The notes under the pieces were generated by a model. The model made no database searches. It saw nothing but the letters and a program-made list of their open reading frames with translations, and was not told where the DNA came from. Shown one piece after another: positions 41,733-50,670 of a stretch of 64,000 nt of DNA. The stretch is from NCBI RefSeq assembly GCF_900167465.1, contig NZ_FUWR01000006.1:106948-170947 (forward strand). The letters run 5' to 3'. The translations under genes and the position numbers were made by a program. Each line of letters opens with the position of its first letter. Within the stretch, counting starts at the first letter, position 1. The stretch is from Trichlorobacter thiogenes. Its GTDB lineage: Bacteria; Desulfobacterota; Desulfuromonadia; Geobacterales; Pseudopelobacteraceae.

Positions 41733-41772
41733 GGGGCTGTCCTAGACAATTTTAGTTATCTAGAACAGCCCC
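41733..41772. repeat. Inverted repeat near the IS4-type remnant
   Basis: GGGGCTGTCCTAGA at 41733-41746 pairs with TCTAGAACAGCCCC at 41759-41772 (one mismatch) around a 12-bp AT-rich centre. It lies 75 bp upstream of the transposase start, on the side where an IS end is expected. There is no T-tract, so an IS terminus or two abutting ends is likelier than a terminator. Confidence 0.5.
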
Positions 41773-41792
41773 AAAACAAAAACAAACTCACT

Positions 41793-42278
41793 TTACGGTT
41801 CAATAACGAACACCCTGCTATCCACCAGAGTTTCTCTGTCAGTGTCACGATTCCAGAGATAAAATTCGATCTTCCAAGAGCCGGTCTGGCCGCTGGCATT
41901 GATAAAAACAGTGGTAAATCCAGGTTTATAAAAACCATGGGGCCCAAACATGGTGCTTTTACCGGAGGGCTCGGTCAGGCGGTATTTGCAGCCAAACTGT
42001 GGCGTTCCGAAACGGTTCAGATAGCTGTCCACCGGAGGCCCCACCAGCCAGGCGCCGAATTTCTTTTCCCGGTTGGCAAAATAACCTTGGTCATACAGCT
42101 GTTTTTGCGACCAGCGTTCACCCCGCTGGAGCACTGTGAGTACCGTGTCATACCCCTGGGACTCATCATAGATACCAACCCCCATCTCCTTCAGCTGCCA
42201 CTCGACTGCTGGAGAGCTTGTCACCAGCCCACATACCAGTACCAGCACAAGTATCAGCATACGAAAAACAGATTGCAT
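41793..42278 (-). CDS. Exported hypothetical protein
   Basis: A 161-residue protein; ATG 42278 lies 7 bases after AAAGGAG and opens a signal peptide (MQSVFRMLILVLVLVCGLV). The mature part is a small beta-rich domain with many aromatic residues (LYDQGYFANREKKFG, GSWKIEFYLWNRD), perhaps an immunoglobulin-like or lipocalin-like fold. I do not recognise the family. It stands alone between the IS remnant and the enoyl-CoA hydratase gene. Confidence 0.7.
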   Translation of the reverse strand: MQSVFRMLILVLVLVCGLVTSSPAVEWQLKEMGVGIYDESQGYDTVLTVLQRGERWSQKQLYDQGYFANREKKFGAWLVGPPVDSYLNRFGTPQFGCKYRLTEPSGKSTMFGPHGFYKPGFTTVFINASGQTGSWKIEFYLWNRDTDRETLVDSRVFVIEP

Positions 42279-42317
42279 ATCAAGTCTCCTTTCCAAACCA
42301 GAGTCTGCTGTCAGTGG

Positions 42318-43100
42318 TTAACGATCATGAAAAACCGGCGCACGTTTTTCCAGAAATGCGGCCATCCCTTCCTGCTGGTCTGCGGTGGCAAAGCTCAGGG
42401 CAAACAGATCGGCCTCGTAGCTACAGGCCCGCTGCAGGTCCATTTCCAGGCCATTGATCACCGCTTCTTTGCAGAGTTTAAGGGCCATCTGACTTTTGCC
42501 TGCCAACTTTATTGCAAGGGACCTGGCCGTGTTCATCAACTCTGCCTGAGGTACCACCTTGTTCACCAAGCCGATCCGCCAGGCTTCCTGGGCATCAATC
42601 ATGTCACCGGTCAGGATCATCTCAAGTGCCCTGCCCTTCCCCACCAGACGTGGCAGGCGTTGTGAACCACCGAAACCGGGCAGGGTACCGATGTTGACCT
42701 CTGGCTGGCCGAATCGGGCATGTTCTGCGGCTATTCTGATATCACAACTCATGGCCAGCTCACAGCCACCCCCCAGGGCATAGCCGTTCACTGCGGCAAT
42801 AAACGGTTTGGGGCTTTGCTCAATGGCGTTACAGATCCCATGTGCAAGCAGGGCCAATTCCCGTGCCTCAACAGGACTCAAATTTTTCAACATGCTGATA
42901 TCACCACCGGCGATGAAGGCCTTTTCACCTGCTCCGGTAATAATGACCGCCCGCACCTCTGTAGAGGCTGAGAGTTCCCGCACAGCCCTGTCCAGTTCCT
43001 GTAGCGTGGCAAGCGTCATGGAGTTCATGCTGGACGGCCTGTTGACCGTTATGATGGCACTACCGTCCGCAATCTCAACCAGCAGTATTGGTGCTGTCAT
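42318..43100 (-). CDS. Enoyl-CoA hydratase/isomerase (crotonase family)
   Basis: A 260-residue protein; ATG 43100 follows AAGGAGG. Oxyanion-hole motifs AFIAGGDISML and GYALGGGCELAMSCD. Both catalytic glutamates of hydratases are present (E114 and E134 in GQPEVNIGTLPGFGG). It probably hydrates short-chain enoyl-CoA such as crotonyl-CoA. It overlaps the upstream isomerase-like gene by 26 bp, suggesting coupling. Confidence 0.92.
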   Translation of the reverse strand: MTAPILLVEIADGSAIITVNRPSSMNSMTLATLQELDRAVRELSASTEVRAVIITGAGEKAFIAGGDISMLKNLSPVEARELALLAHGICNAIEQSPKPFIAAVNGYALGGGCELAMSCDIRIAAEHARFGQPEVNIGTLPGFGGSQRLPRLVGKGRALEMILTGDMIDAQEAWRIGLVNKVVPQAELMNTARSLAIKLAGKSQMALKLCKEAVINGLEMDLQRACSYEADLFALSFATADQQEGMAAFLEKRAPVFHDR

Positions 43101-43989
43101 ACCCTGTTCCTCCTTGGTCAGACCCGTTACCTTCCCCCTCGTCAATATCAACAGGTGGCATCTCAAAACGCTCCATCGCTTCAACCGGCAGCATCCCGGT
43201 TTCAACCCGCATGTAGGTCTGTAACTCTTTCAGACTTTGCAGGATGACCTCTTCATTTTTTGGAAATTCATGGGGACTGACTTCAAGGGTGACACAGCCT
43301 TTGTAATCAGTATTTTTCAGGTGGTTCAGGAAGCGGGTCAGGGGCAGGCGTCCGTGGCCAGGGATCAGGTGTTCCCGATCAAAACCATAGTCAGAGAAAT
43401 GGATATTACGAATCCGGCCTGACTCGTAAAACAGGTAAAAGTCGTTGATAAAGTTGGCCTTACCTGAGCCCATGTGGGTGGTGTCAAAGGTAAGAAAGAG
43501 GTTGTGATCATGAATAAAGGTAATCATATCCCCGGTTGCAGCGAGGATATTGGGATTCAGCTTAAAGCGACCGACACAGGGCATGTTTTCGATGGTGACC
43601 AGCACCTCACCATCAAGGCCGATCTCCTTTTGGAAATCACGAATTCGATACAGCCAACGCCAGAATCCGACCTCCAGCCCCATCCAGGAGGGTGGATGAA
43701 AATTAACCAGAGGGATACCGGTATCTGCGGCAAGCTCAATACTGTGGAACAGCGATTGAATCGGACCGCCCCAGCCGTCCAGCGGCATAAAGGGGGCATG
43801 GATGGAGTTGATCGGCGCAATCTCTTGCAGCGAACGCACCACCTTAACCGGGTTTACCCGCTGGAAATCCTGGTTGATGATCAGCTCCACCCCGTCAAAA
43901 CCAGCCTCTGCAGACAGCTCAAAGGCCCGGCGCATTGGCAGGGTAAACAAAGATCCGCTTGAAAGCGATATCTTCAAACCATTGCTCAT
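43075..43989 (-). CDS. Sugar phosphate isomerase/epimerase-like TIM-barrel protein
   Basis: A 304-residue protein of the AP-endonuclease-2/xylose-isomerase-like TIM-barrel group. Strand motifs FDGVELIIN and INSIHAPF, metal-ligand region VTIENMPC, FLTFDTTHMGSG, IRNIHFSDYG and CVTLEVSPHE. These supply the expected Glu/His/Asp/Glu ligands. The substrate is not predictable. Its start overlaps the stop of the DUF294 gene by 4 bases, placing it in a unit with the symporter genes. Confidence 0.85.
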   Translation of the reverse strand: MSNGLKISLSSGSLFTLPMRRAFELSAEAGFDGVELIINQDFQRVNPVKVVRSLQEIAPINSIHAPFMPLDGWGGPIQSLFHSIELAADTGIPLVNFHPPSWMGLEVGFWRWLYRIRDFQKEIGLDGEVLVTIENMPCVGRFKLNPNILAATGDMITFIHDHNLFLTFDTTHMGSGKANFINDFYLFYESGRIRNIHFSDYGFDREHLIPGHGRLPLTRFLNHLKNTDYKGCVTLEVSPHEFPKNEEVILQSLKELQTYMRVETGMLPVEAMERFEMPPVDIDEGEGNGSDQGGTGYDSTNTAG

Positions 43990-45197
43990 GTATAGGCACC
44001 AAAACTTACCTGCAGATAGCGCTGCAGGTCTGCAACGGTTTCCAGAGAGAGTTTCAGACGTTCTGCCTCTGCTGATTTCAGGGTTGATGGCATCAGATGC
44101 AGGATATCCCGGCAGTCCTGACCGGGAATGGCGGTCTGTTCTAGGACAAGTCGATGTTCGCTGAAACAGTGCCAGGCATGCAGGGTCCGCTCTGCCAGAT
44201 CAACATCCAGCTTGCTGATCCGAACCAGCCCCCGCAACCGCTCCGGCGTCCCAACCAGATCGACACCGTGCATCAGACAGAGCCCGCCAATCGCGGCTGC
44301 CAGGGGTAGAAAGGCGTGATCCAGCAGCGAAAACCCGCCCCGGTGGGGACCGCTTTTTGCAAGTTTCAGGCTACCCATCATGCCGATGCCGTTGGAGAGC
44401 GTCAGACAACGATCAACCAGATTACCAACAAAGCTCCGCTGACTGAGATACTGCTGGCACAACACTCCAAACCTGTCAGCAACCCCATTCTCACCCACCA
44501 GCACGGTCCGGTCTGCCAGACGCAGCAGTTCGATCAGCACCCGTTGATCCTGCTTGTCTGCTGCTGATTCAAAGCGGTCCTGCCACTGCTCCAAACTGCC
44601 CCGCCAATCAGGATTCTGCGGTGTTATGGTCTCTTCAAGGCTAACACCACAGACCCGCAACCAGGCCACCAGCTCCTCTCCCAACTGCAGCATCAACGCT
44701 TCAGGCACCTCGCCATCCCAGACCAGCGCCAGCTGTACCCGACAAAAACGGGTTGCTTCACGACGGCCAGCCGGCCCCATCACCACCAAGGCAACCGGTG
44801 GCAAGGGGTCTTCAATCTGATTCCTGGCCAACCGCAGGCAACAATCTGCCAAGGCATGCAAGAAGGTCTCGCTCATACGAAACAGGGCAACCGGCGAACC
44901 AAAACGGGCAAAATGCTGATAGGCACGATCGTAGAAGCCGGTCAGCAGACTGCGCAGCTGCCCCTGTTCTGAGGCATGGGCCAGTTCATCAACCAATCGC
45001 CCCAGCTCATTGCCCATGGCACTGTTTTCCTGATCCACAGCGGCTATCAGATCTTCCATCAATTCCAGCAGATGAGCAATCCCCTCAGGATGTTTCCGGG
45101 TTGCCAACCTGACCGCTGCATCGCGATAGGCAACCGCGAACTCTTCCACCCCGCGCCAGGAAGCAAAATCTTCACCTTTTGCAAGCAGCAGCGCCAT
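43986..45197 (-). CDS. DUF294-type putative nucleotidyltransferase (no CBS domains)
   Basis: A 403-residue soluble protein. N-terminal helical part, then a nucleotidyltransferase-like core at about 150-190, where GPAGRREATRFCRVQLALVWD stands where DUF294 proteins have G-S-x-G-R-x-E-x-T and D-x-D. The second Asp pair is not evident (LALVWD), so activity may be lost. C-terminal DUF294_C-like helical bundle from about 270. DUF294 proteins regularly accompany sodium/acetate-type symporters and are thought to regulate them. Its start overlaps the symporter stop by one base. Confidence 0.8.
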   Translation of the reverse strand: MALLLAKGEDFASWRGVEEFAVAYRDAAVRLATRKHPEGIAHLLELMEDLIAAVDQENSAMGNELGRLVDELAHASEQGQLRSLLTGFYDRAYQHFARFGSPVALFRMSETFLHALADCCLRLARNQIEDPLPPVALVVMGPAGRREATRFCRVQLALVWDGEVPEALMLQLGEELVAWLRVCGVSLEETITPQNPDWRGSLEQWQDRFESAADKQDQRVLIELLRLADRTVLVGENGVADRFGVLCQQYLSQRSFVGNLVDRCLTLSNGIGMMGSLKLAKSGPHRGGFSLLDHAFLPLAAAIGGLCLMHGVDLVGTPERLRGLVRISKLDVDLAERTLHAWHCFSEHRLVLEQTAIPGQDCRDILHLMPSTLKSAEAERLKLSLETVADLQRYLQVSFGAYT

Positions 45198-46726
45198 TAT
45201 TTCCCTCCCGTGTCGTGAACATCGCGAATCAGGAAGGCCACCATCTCATCTGAGGGGGGGCGGGTCAGCAGAGAAACCACGATCATCACTAGAATGACCA
45301 CCGGCGCACCGATAAAGGCCGATGAGGTCAGCGGGAAAATCACTTTCACCAGCGGGACCAGATCCCCCAGCAATAATGATGAAAACGTAATCAAAACGCC
45401 AACCAGCATACCGGTCACCACACCGGAGGCATTGGTGCGACTCCACCAGATGCCCAGCAGAAAGGCAGGAAAGATGGTATTTCCAGCCAGGGCAAAGGCC
45501 ACCGCAGCGATCTCGGCAATCAACCCCACCTGATTCAGGGAAAATGCCATCACAATCCCGGCCAGAACCAGAAAGACCCCTTTGGCCACGGTCACCTTAT
45601 CGCTATCTGTGGCGCTGGGCCGGATCAGGCGTGGGTAGATATCATAGGCAAAGGCTGCTGCACCGGATTGCAACAATCCGCCAGCAGCATAAAAAGCTGC
45701 AGCCATACCGCCTGCCACCAGCAACCCCACCACCCAGACCGGCAGACCAGCCTGGATGGCTGCGGTCAAAGTCACCAGATCAGCCTGGGTTGGATCAGGC
45801 AGTTTAAAGGTGTTACCGGCCCGGGCATCAAACAGACGGGCCAGCACCCCGTAGGCCGGGGCAGACCAGTAGATCAGCGAGATGAAGAACAGGCCCCAGA
45901 CTACGCCCCAACGGGCATCACGCATACTGGGAGCCAGATAAAAACGGGAAAGCACATGGGGCAGTCCGGCAGTACCAAACATCAGCGTGAAGCAGAGTGC
46001 CAGCCATTGGAAGAGCGAGATGGAGGCAAACGGCTCTGACCAGAAAAAACCGAACTGTTCCTGGAGAGTAGTGACTGCCTCGCCATAGCCAAACTGTGGC
46101 AACACCCAGAAGTAGCCCAGCTTACGATTCATGAACATCAACGGCAGCACAAAGGCGATGATCAGTACAAAGTACTGCAGACGCTGGTTTCTGATCACCC
46201 CCAGGGTGCCGGAAACCACCACAAAGGCAACCAGCAGGGCAGCGCCGGTCAGGACCGCCTCCTTGTATTGCAGGCCAAAGAGCCAGGAGACCAGCAGGGC
46301 GATCCCCCTGAACTGGGCTACGCAATAGATGACCGATATAACAATGGAAATCAGGGCCACCAGGGTACGGGCAGTGGCTGACTCATACCGGAACCCGACA
46401 AAATCAGGGGCGGTAAACTTGCCAAAACGCCGGATCTGGGTCGCCATCAACACCAGCAGCAGCACATAGCCACCGGTCCAGCCGATCACAAAGGCCATGG
46501 CATAATAGCCCTTCAGATAGAACAGACCGGCCAGGCCCAGGATACTGGCAGCGCTCATCCAGTTACTGGCAATGGCTGCCCCGCTGCCGACACGGCCACT
46601 GTAGCTGCCTGAAAAGCCATAATCGCTGGTCTGGCGCATCTTGCTGCCCAGACCGCTGACAATAAAGAGCAGAAACATGCCGGCAACCATCAGAAGCGGT
46701 ATAAACTGCACACCTTTTGCCACCAT
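45197..46726 (-). CDS. Sodium:solute symporter (SSS family, ActP-like)
   Basis: A 509-residue transporter with about 13 TM helices. SSS hallmarks are ASNWMSAASILGLAGL near the first helices, GFRYESATARTLVALISIV, GTAGLPHVLSRFY and AGNTIFPAFLLGIWW. The preceding gene encodes its small DUF4212 partner, the arrangement of the VC_2705 subfamily, with acetate, pyruvate or other monocarboxylates as likely substrates. It overlaps neighbours on both sides (ATG/stop), so the DUF4212-symporter-DUF294 genes are one unit. Confidence 0.93.
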   Translation of the reverse strand: MVAKGVQFIPLLMVAGMFLLFIVSGLGSKMRQTSDYGFSGSYSGRVGSGAAIASNWMSAASILGLAGLFYLKGYYAMAFVIGWTGGYVLLLVLMATQIRRFGKFTAPDFVGFRYESATARTLVALISIVISVIYCVAQFRGIALLVSWLFGLQYKEAVLTGAALLVAFVVVSGTLGVIRNQRLQYFVLIIAFVLPLMFMNRKLGYFWVLPQFGYGEAVTTLQEQFGFFWSEPFASISLFQWLALCFTLMFGTAGLPHVLSRFYLAPSMRDARWGVVWGLFFISLIYWSAPAYGVLARLFDARAGNTFKLPDPTQADLVTLTAAIQAGLPVWVVGLLVAGGMAAAFYAAGGLLQSGAAAFAYDIYPRLIRPSATDSDKVTVAKGVFLVLAGIVMAFSLNQVGLIAEIAAVAFALAGNTIFPAFLLGIWWSRTNASGVVTGMLVGVLITFSSLLLGDLVPLVKVIFPLTSSAFIGAPVVILVMIVVSLLTRPPSDEMVAFLIRDVHDTGGK

Positions 46727-47076
46727 CAGGGCACCTCCCCTTTTTTGCGACCGGTCGCCCTGAAACGGATGGTTCCCTCCATCCGCCGCAGCTCATGGCG
46801 ATCCATCCAAAGGTTGAATATCAGGCCCAGCACAATAAACAGCAGTGGCAGAAACTGACCCGAAATCCAGAAATGGATCGGCAGGTTAAAGAAGATCAGT
46901 TCCGTCAGCCAGAAGCCATCCAGTGACTCCTCCAAAACCCATATCCCCACCTGGGTCCCCACCACCGCCAGCAGACAGGCTGCCAGCAACAGGGCGATCA
47001 CCTGCACCTCACCCCGCATGGTGCCTTGCAGCGGTCTAAAGATATTGATGCTCCGCTTCTCGCCGTTATCCGACAT
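46726..47076 (-). CDS. DUF4212 small subunit of sodium/solute symporter
   Basis: A 116-residue protein with two TM helices (about 22-42 and 64-86) and the conserved FFNLPIHFWISGQFLPLLF stretch of DUF4212. It ends in a basic tail. It begins the transporter operon and its stop overlaps the symporter start. Confidence 0.9.
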   Translation of the reverse strand: MSDNGEKRSINIFRPLQGTMRGEVQVIALLLAACLLAVVGTQVGIWVLEESLDGFWLTELIFFNLPIHFWISGQFLPLLFIVLGLIFNLWMDRHELRRMEGTIRFRATGRKKGEVP

Positions 47077-47094
47077 GGCTGTACCTCCTCTGCC

Positions 47095-47724
47095 CTACTC
47101 CTCCGCCCGACGACGGTACTGCACAAAATAGATCTCTTTACCTTCAGCCATAAACTTCAGCATATATTTGGTACGGGGAAACCCTTCCAGATCATGGCGC
47201 CAGTGATCAGGTGCCAGCAGGTTTTCAAATCCGGCCTGACGTCGCAACAGATTAGCCACATCAACCCCGTAATCATCAAAATCAGTGGCAAAATGAAAAA
47301 GCGCCCCAGGCTTCAGATACGGTTCCATAAAACTGACAAACTCCTGGTTCACCAGCCGCCGCTTGCGCTGACAGCGCTTGGGCCACGGATCAGGGCAGTT
47401 GATAAAGACCGCCTGCAGTGAAGCCAGAGGCAGACAGCGCCGGATAAACGTGCGGGCCTCATCCCGCACGATCCTGACATTGGTCAACCCGGCCCGATCT
47501 GCCCGTTTGCAGCTCTTCAGACAGCCCTTGTTGTAGAAATCCAGGGCGATAAAATTAAGCTCCGGGTGCCGGGTCGCCATGGCAACCACAAAATCGCCAA
47601 TACCGCAGCCGATCTCCAGCACCAGCGGATTATCGTTACCAAAGATCGTAGACCATGCCGGTTGTTCGTCAAGCTCCGCACCGACCAGAAAAAGAGGGGA
47701 TGTAATCGGAATAAGTGTGTGCAT
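47095..47724 (-). CDS. trmB: tRNA (guanine-N7-)-methyltransferase
   Basis: A 209-residue enzyme that methylates G46 of tRNA with SAM. ATG 47724 ([10 protein letters not shown]) is preferred over 47742. SAM motif [10 protein letters not shown], the post-motif ALDFYNKG, and the signature [18 protein letters not shown] (usually ...KRRH.KRR; His is Gln here). C-terminal [17 protein letters not shown]. It is downstream of the symporter genes' promoter side but 18 bp from the DUF4212 start, so it may be the first gene of that transcript. Confidence 0.92.
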   Translation of the reverse strand: MHTLIPITSPLFLVGAELDEQPAWSTIFGNDNPLVLEIGCGIGDFVVAMATRHPELNFIALDFYNKGCLKSCKRADRAGLTNVRIVRDEARTFIRRCLPLASLQAVFINCPDPWPKRCQRKRRLVNQEFVSFMEPYLKPGALFHFATDFDDYGVDVANLLRRQAGFENLLAPDHWRHDLEGFPRTKYMLKFMAEGKEIYFVQYRRRAEE

Positions 47725-47846
47725 AATCACGACTTGTAGCATAGCAGTCCTGTTTTTTCACGTCTTTTGCATGTTTGCCATTTATGCTCAGGTATGGTAT
47801 AGCCTATCCGCTTATCATTAGACGCAGAAAGGGGGCATCCGGTTCA

Positions 47847-48101
47847 ATGGAATTTGTTGGCGGATTCATGATCATGTCGATCCTGCTGGGCCTCTTCTTT
47901 GCGGCTATCTGGCTTAGTCTGCCCATGCTGTTGCTGGGGCTGCGGCGTCAAATTATGGAATCACACACAACACTTATACGGCTTGAAGGACGGATTGCCC
48001 GTCTTGAGCAGCAGATACTACACCATCAGGCCTCAGCCAACCAATCGGCAGAGGTCATTGATACGGTTTCCGGAGGAGTTGATGGGACTGTTGGAAGGTA
48101 A
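47847..48101 (+). CDS. Small membrane protein with coiled-coil tail
   Basis: An 84-residue protein from ATG 47847. One or two TM segments (about 4-33: [26 protein letters not shown]) are followed by a coiled coil ([20 protein letters not shown]). Its end overlaps the fabI start by 20 bp. No family recognised. Confidence 0.65.
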   Translation: MEFVGGFMIMSILLGLFFAAIWLSLPMLLLGLRRQIMESHTTLIRLEGRIARLEQQILHHQASANQSAEVIDTVSGGVDGTVGR

Positions 48102-48849
48102 AAAAGCGCTTATTCTTGGCGTTGCAAATGAAAAAAGTATTGCCTGGGCCATGGCCAAACTGTTTCAGGCCGAAGGTGCGGAACTGATGCTGACCTACGC
48201 CGGTGAGGCGATTGAAAAGCGGGTTCGCCCCCTGGCTGAATCGATAGGAGCCAGCGTAGCTCCCTGTAACGTAACCAGCGATGAAGAAATAGCAGCACTG
48301 ATGGATCTGGCACAGCAGCGCTGGGGCGGAATCGACATCCTGATCCACTCCGTCGCCTTTGCTGACAAGGAAGAACTGAAAGGCACCATCCTCTCCACCA
48401 CTCGGGAAGGATTTGCCACCGCCCTGGATATCAGCGCCTATTCCCTGATCGGCTTATTGAAAGCAGCCCAGCCGCTGATGACCGGACGCAATGCCTGCGC
48501 CCTGGCCATGAGCTACTACGGTGCAGAAAAAGTATTCCCCAACTACAACGTGATGGGGGTTGCCAAGGCAGCACTGGAGGCATCAGTACGCTACCTTTCT
48601 GCCGGCATGGGTGAAGATAACATCCGGGTCAACGCCATCTCGGCCGGCCCGATCAAGACCCTGGCAGCAGCCGGTGTTAACGGCTTCAACCAGATCCTCT
48701 CCACCGTTGAAGAGCGGGCACCTCTGCACCGCAACATCACCCAGGAAGAAGTAGCCAAGTCTGCCCTCTACCTCTGCAGCGACCTGGCCTCCGGGGTTAC
48801 TGGTGAAATCCATTACGTTGATGCCGGCTACAACATAACCGGCATCTAA
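48082..48849 (+). CDS. fabI: Enoyl-[acyl-carrier-protein] reductase (NADH)
   Basis: A 255-residue SDR-type reductase of fatty-acid elongation. ATG 48082 follows GGAGGAG. Cofactor motif [13 protein letters not shown] at about 13-25, [10 protein letters not shown] near 91, catalytic Y145/Y155 and K162 in the Y-x6-K arrangement ([19 protein letters not shown]). [11 protein letters not shown] and the [12 protein letters not shown]-terminus also match. Triclosan-type FabI class. Confidence 0.96.
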   Translation: MGLLEGKKALILGVANEKSIAWAMAKLFQAEGAELMLTYAGEAIEKRVRPLAESIGASVAPCNVTSDEEIAALMDLAQQRWGGIDILIHSVAFADKEELKGTILSTTREGFATALDISAYSLIGLLKAAQPLMTGRNACALAMSYYGAEKVFPNYNVMGVAKAALEASVRYLSAGMGEDNIRVNAISAGPIKTLAAAGVNGFNQILSTVEERAPLHRNITQEEVAKSALYLCSDLASGVTGEIHYVDAGYNITGI

Positions 48850-48862
48850 CGGAGACCGTCCC

Positions 48863-50545
48863 ATCAAAGAAATCCACGGCAACCTTGCAGGGCTGAAACA
48901 GAGCCAGATTCAGGCGGTAGAACGTCTCTACCGTCGCCGCATTCCGGCTGATGAACTCTGTTCAGCTGAACTGGCCATCCGCCTGCTTGAACTCTCCCTT
49001 GAACTGCGCCGCCAGATCGGCCTGCTGGTTAACCGTCACGGCGCCATCGAACTGATCCTGATCGGTACGGAAAAAGGGCTGCTGATCCCCGACTTGAAAG
49101 AGTACCCCCTGGGCCGCAAACGGCTGCGGGGGTTGCGCCTGCTCCACACCCACCTGAAATCAGAACCACTGACCGAAGATGACCTGACCGACCTGAAGCT
49201 GCTCAGGCTTGACCTGATCGCCGCAATCGGGCCCCTTGATGGGCGACGCAGTATCGTGCATCTGGCCCACCTCTCCACCGAACCGGGCGGCATCAGCGTA
49301 CTTCCTCCGCAACTGCTGGAAAAGGCGGTTGAGTACGACAGTACCTTTATCACCGCGTTGGAGCGCAGCCTTGACAAGGCGATTCAGGTAGAGGCGCAGG
49401 CCAAAGATGGCCAGGAACGGGCGATCCTGATCTCGGTCAGGGCCGGTGGTGAACGGCGTGAGGTGGATGATTCACTGGCAGAGCTACAGGAACTGGCCCG
49501 CACCGCCGGGGTACAGGTATTGGACAGCTTTATCCAGCTGCCCCGCAAGCTGAATCCCCGCACCCTGATGGGAGAAGGCAAGCTGCAGGAAGTGGTAATC
49601 CGTGCCCTGCAGCGAGGCGCTACCCTGCTGATCTTTGATCAGGAACTGACTCCGGCCCAGGTCAGGGCCATCTCCACCATGACAGAACTGAAGGTCCTTG
49701 ACCGCAGCCAGCTGATTCTGGATATCTTTGCCGGACGGGCCAAAAGCCGTGATGGCAAGGTACAGGTAGAACTGGCCCAGCTGAAATATCTGCTGCCCCG
49801 CCTGACCGGCCGGGGGGTCCAGATGTCCCGGCTGATGGGTGGTATCGGCGGCCGTGGACCGGGTGAAACCAAGCTGGAGATCGACCGCCGCCGGATCAGG
49901 GACCGGATCACCGCACTGGAGCGGGAACTGGTGGAACTCTCCCGCGATCGAGAACAACGCCGCAGCCGCCGGGTCAAGGCCGGGATACCGATCATCTCCA
50001 TTGTTGGCTACACCAACGCCGGCAAATCCACCCTGTTAAACGGACTGACCCAGAGCGAGATCTTTACCGAGAACCTGCTCTTTGCCACTCTGGATACCTC
50101 CAGCCGCCGCCTGCGCCTGCCCCGTGAGCGGGAGGTCATCATCACCGACACCGTCGGCTTCATCCGCTCCCTCCCGGTCTCCCTGATGGGTGCCTTCAAG
50201 GCCACCCTGGAGGAACTGCAGGATGCCGACCTGCTACTGCATCTGGTGGATGCCTCCAACCCCCGCTTTGAAGACCAGATCTCCCAGGTCCGCACCATCC
50301 TGGCCGAACTGGGTCTGGCTGAAAAACCGGAACTGGTGGTCTTTAACAAGACCGATCAACTGGAAGGACTGAAGAAAAAAGACACCATCGCCTTCCTGCG
50401 GATAGCCCAGGCCAAACGCCGCCACAACGCCATCAGCATCTCCGCCGTTGACCGCAAATCTCTTGTCCCCCTGCTGAATGAGTTAAAACGTAGATTCTGG
50501 CCAGGGGTGGATGACTCTTTTCAAGCTCAAGCAGACGTTCCCTGA
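48863..50545 (+). CDS. hflX: GTPase HflX (apparent ATC initiation codon)
   Basis: A 560-residue ribosome-associated GTPase. HflX N-terminal coding sequence (KEIHGNLAGLKQSQI ... LYRRRIP) is plainly present upstream of the first possible TTG at 49094, but no ATG/GTG/TTG exists in frame. CGGAGA at 48850-48855 sits 7 bases before an ATC at 48863 that replaces the expected Met codon. Domains: N-terminal HflX domain with GGRGPGETKLE(ID), helical linker, G domain with G1 GYTNAGKSTL, G3 DTVGF and G4 NKTD. It follows fabI by 13 bp. Confidence 0.9.
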   Translation: MKEIHGNLAGLKQSQIQAVERLYRRRIPADELCSAELAIRLLELSLELRRQIGLLVNRHGAIELILIGTEKGLLIPDLKEYPLGRKRLRGLRLLHTHLKSEPLTEDDLTDLKLLRLDLIAAIGPLDGRRSIVHLAHLSTEPGGISVLPPQLLEKAVEYDSTFITALERSLDKAIQVEAQAKDGQERAILISVRAGGERREVDDSLAELQELARTAGVQVLDSFIQLPRKLNPRTLMGEGKLQEVVIRALQRGATLLIFDQELTPAQVRAISTMTELKVLDRSQLILDIFAGRAKSRDGKVQVELAQLKYLLPRLTGRGVQMSRLMGGIGGRGPGETKLEIDRRRIRDRITALERELVELSRDREQRRSRRVKAGIPIISIVGYTNAGKSTLLNGLTQSEIFTENLLFATLDTSSRRLRLPREREVIITDTVGFIRSLPVSLMGAFKATLEELQDADLLLHLVDASNPRFEDQISQVRTILAELGLAEKPELVVFNKTDQLEGLKKKDTIAFLRIAQAKRRHNAISISAVDRKSLVPLLNELKRRFWPGVDDSFQAQADVP

Positions 50546-50553
50546 CATAAAAG

Positions 50554-50580
50554 CAGGCCGCCCCGATTGGGAGCGGCCTG
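50554..50580. terminator. Terminator hairpin after hflX
   Basis: CAGGCCGC (50554-50561) / GCGGCCTG (50573-50580) with partly paired CCC/GGG inside the loop. The downstream T-tract is weak (TGTAACTTTA). It ends the fabI-hflX unit. The minus-strand gene at 50671 converges on it. Confidence 0.6.
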
Positions 50581-50670
50581 TGTAACTTTACGATCATAAT
50601 ATTGCGCTAGGACAAGAAAATCATATAGGGAGATGTATTTAAGACATTTCACTATCAAACCCCCATCCGG

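Noticed and set aside
41667..42665. 332-residue + strand frame opposite the exported protein and enoyl-CoA hydratase genes
   Set aside because: It spans two clear minus-strand genes with signal peptide and catalytic motifs, and has no family features of its own.
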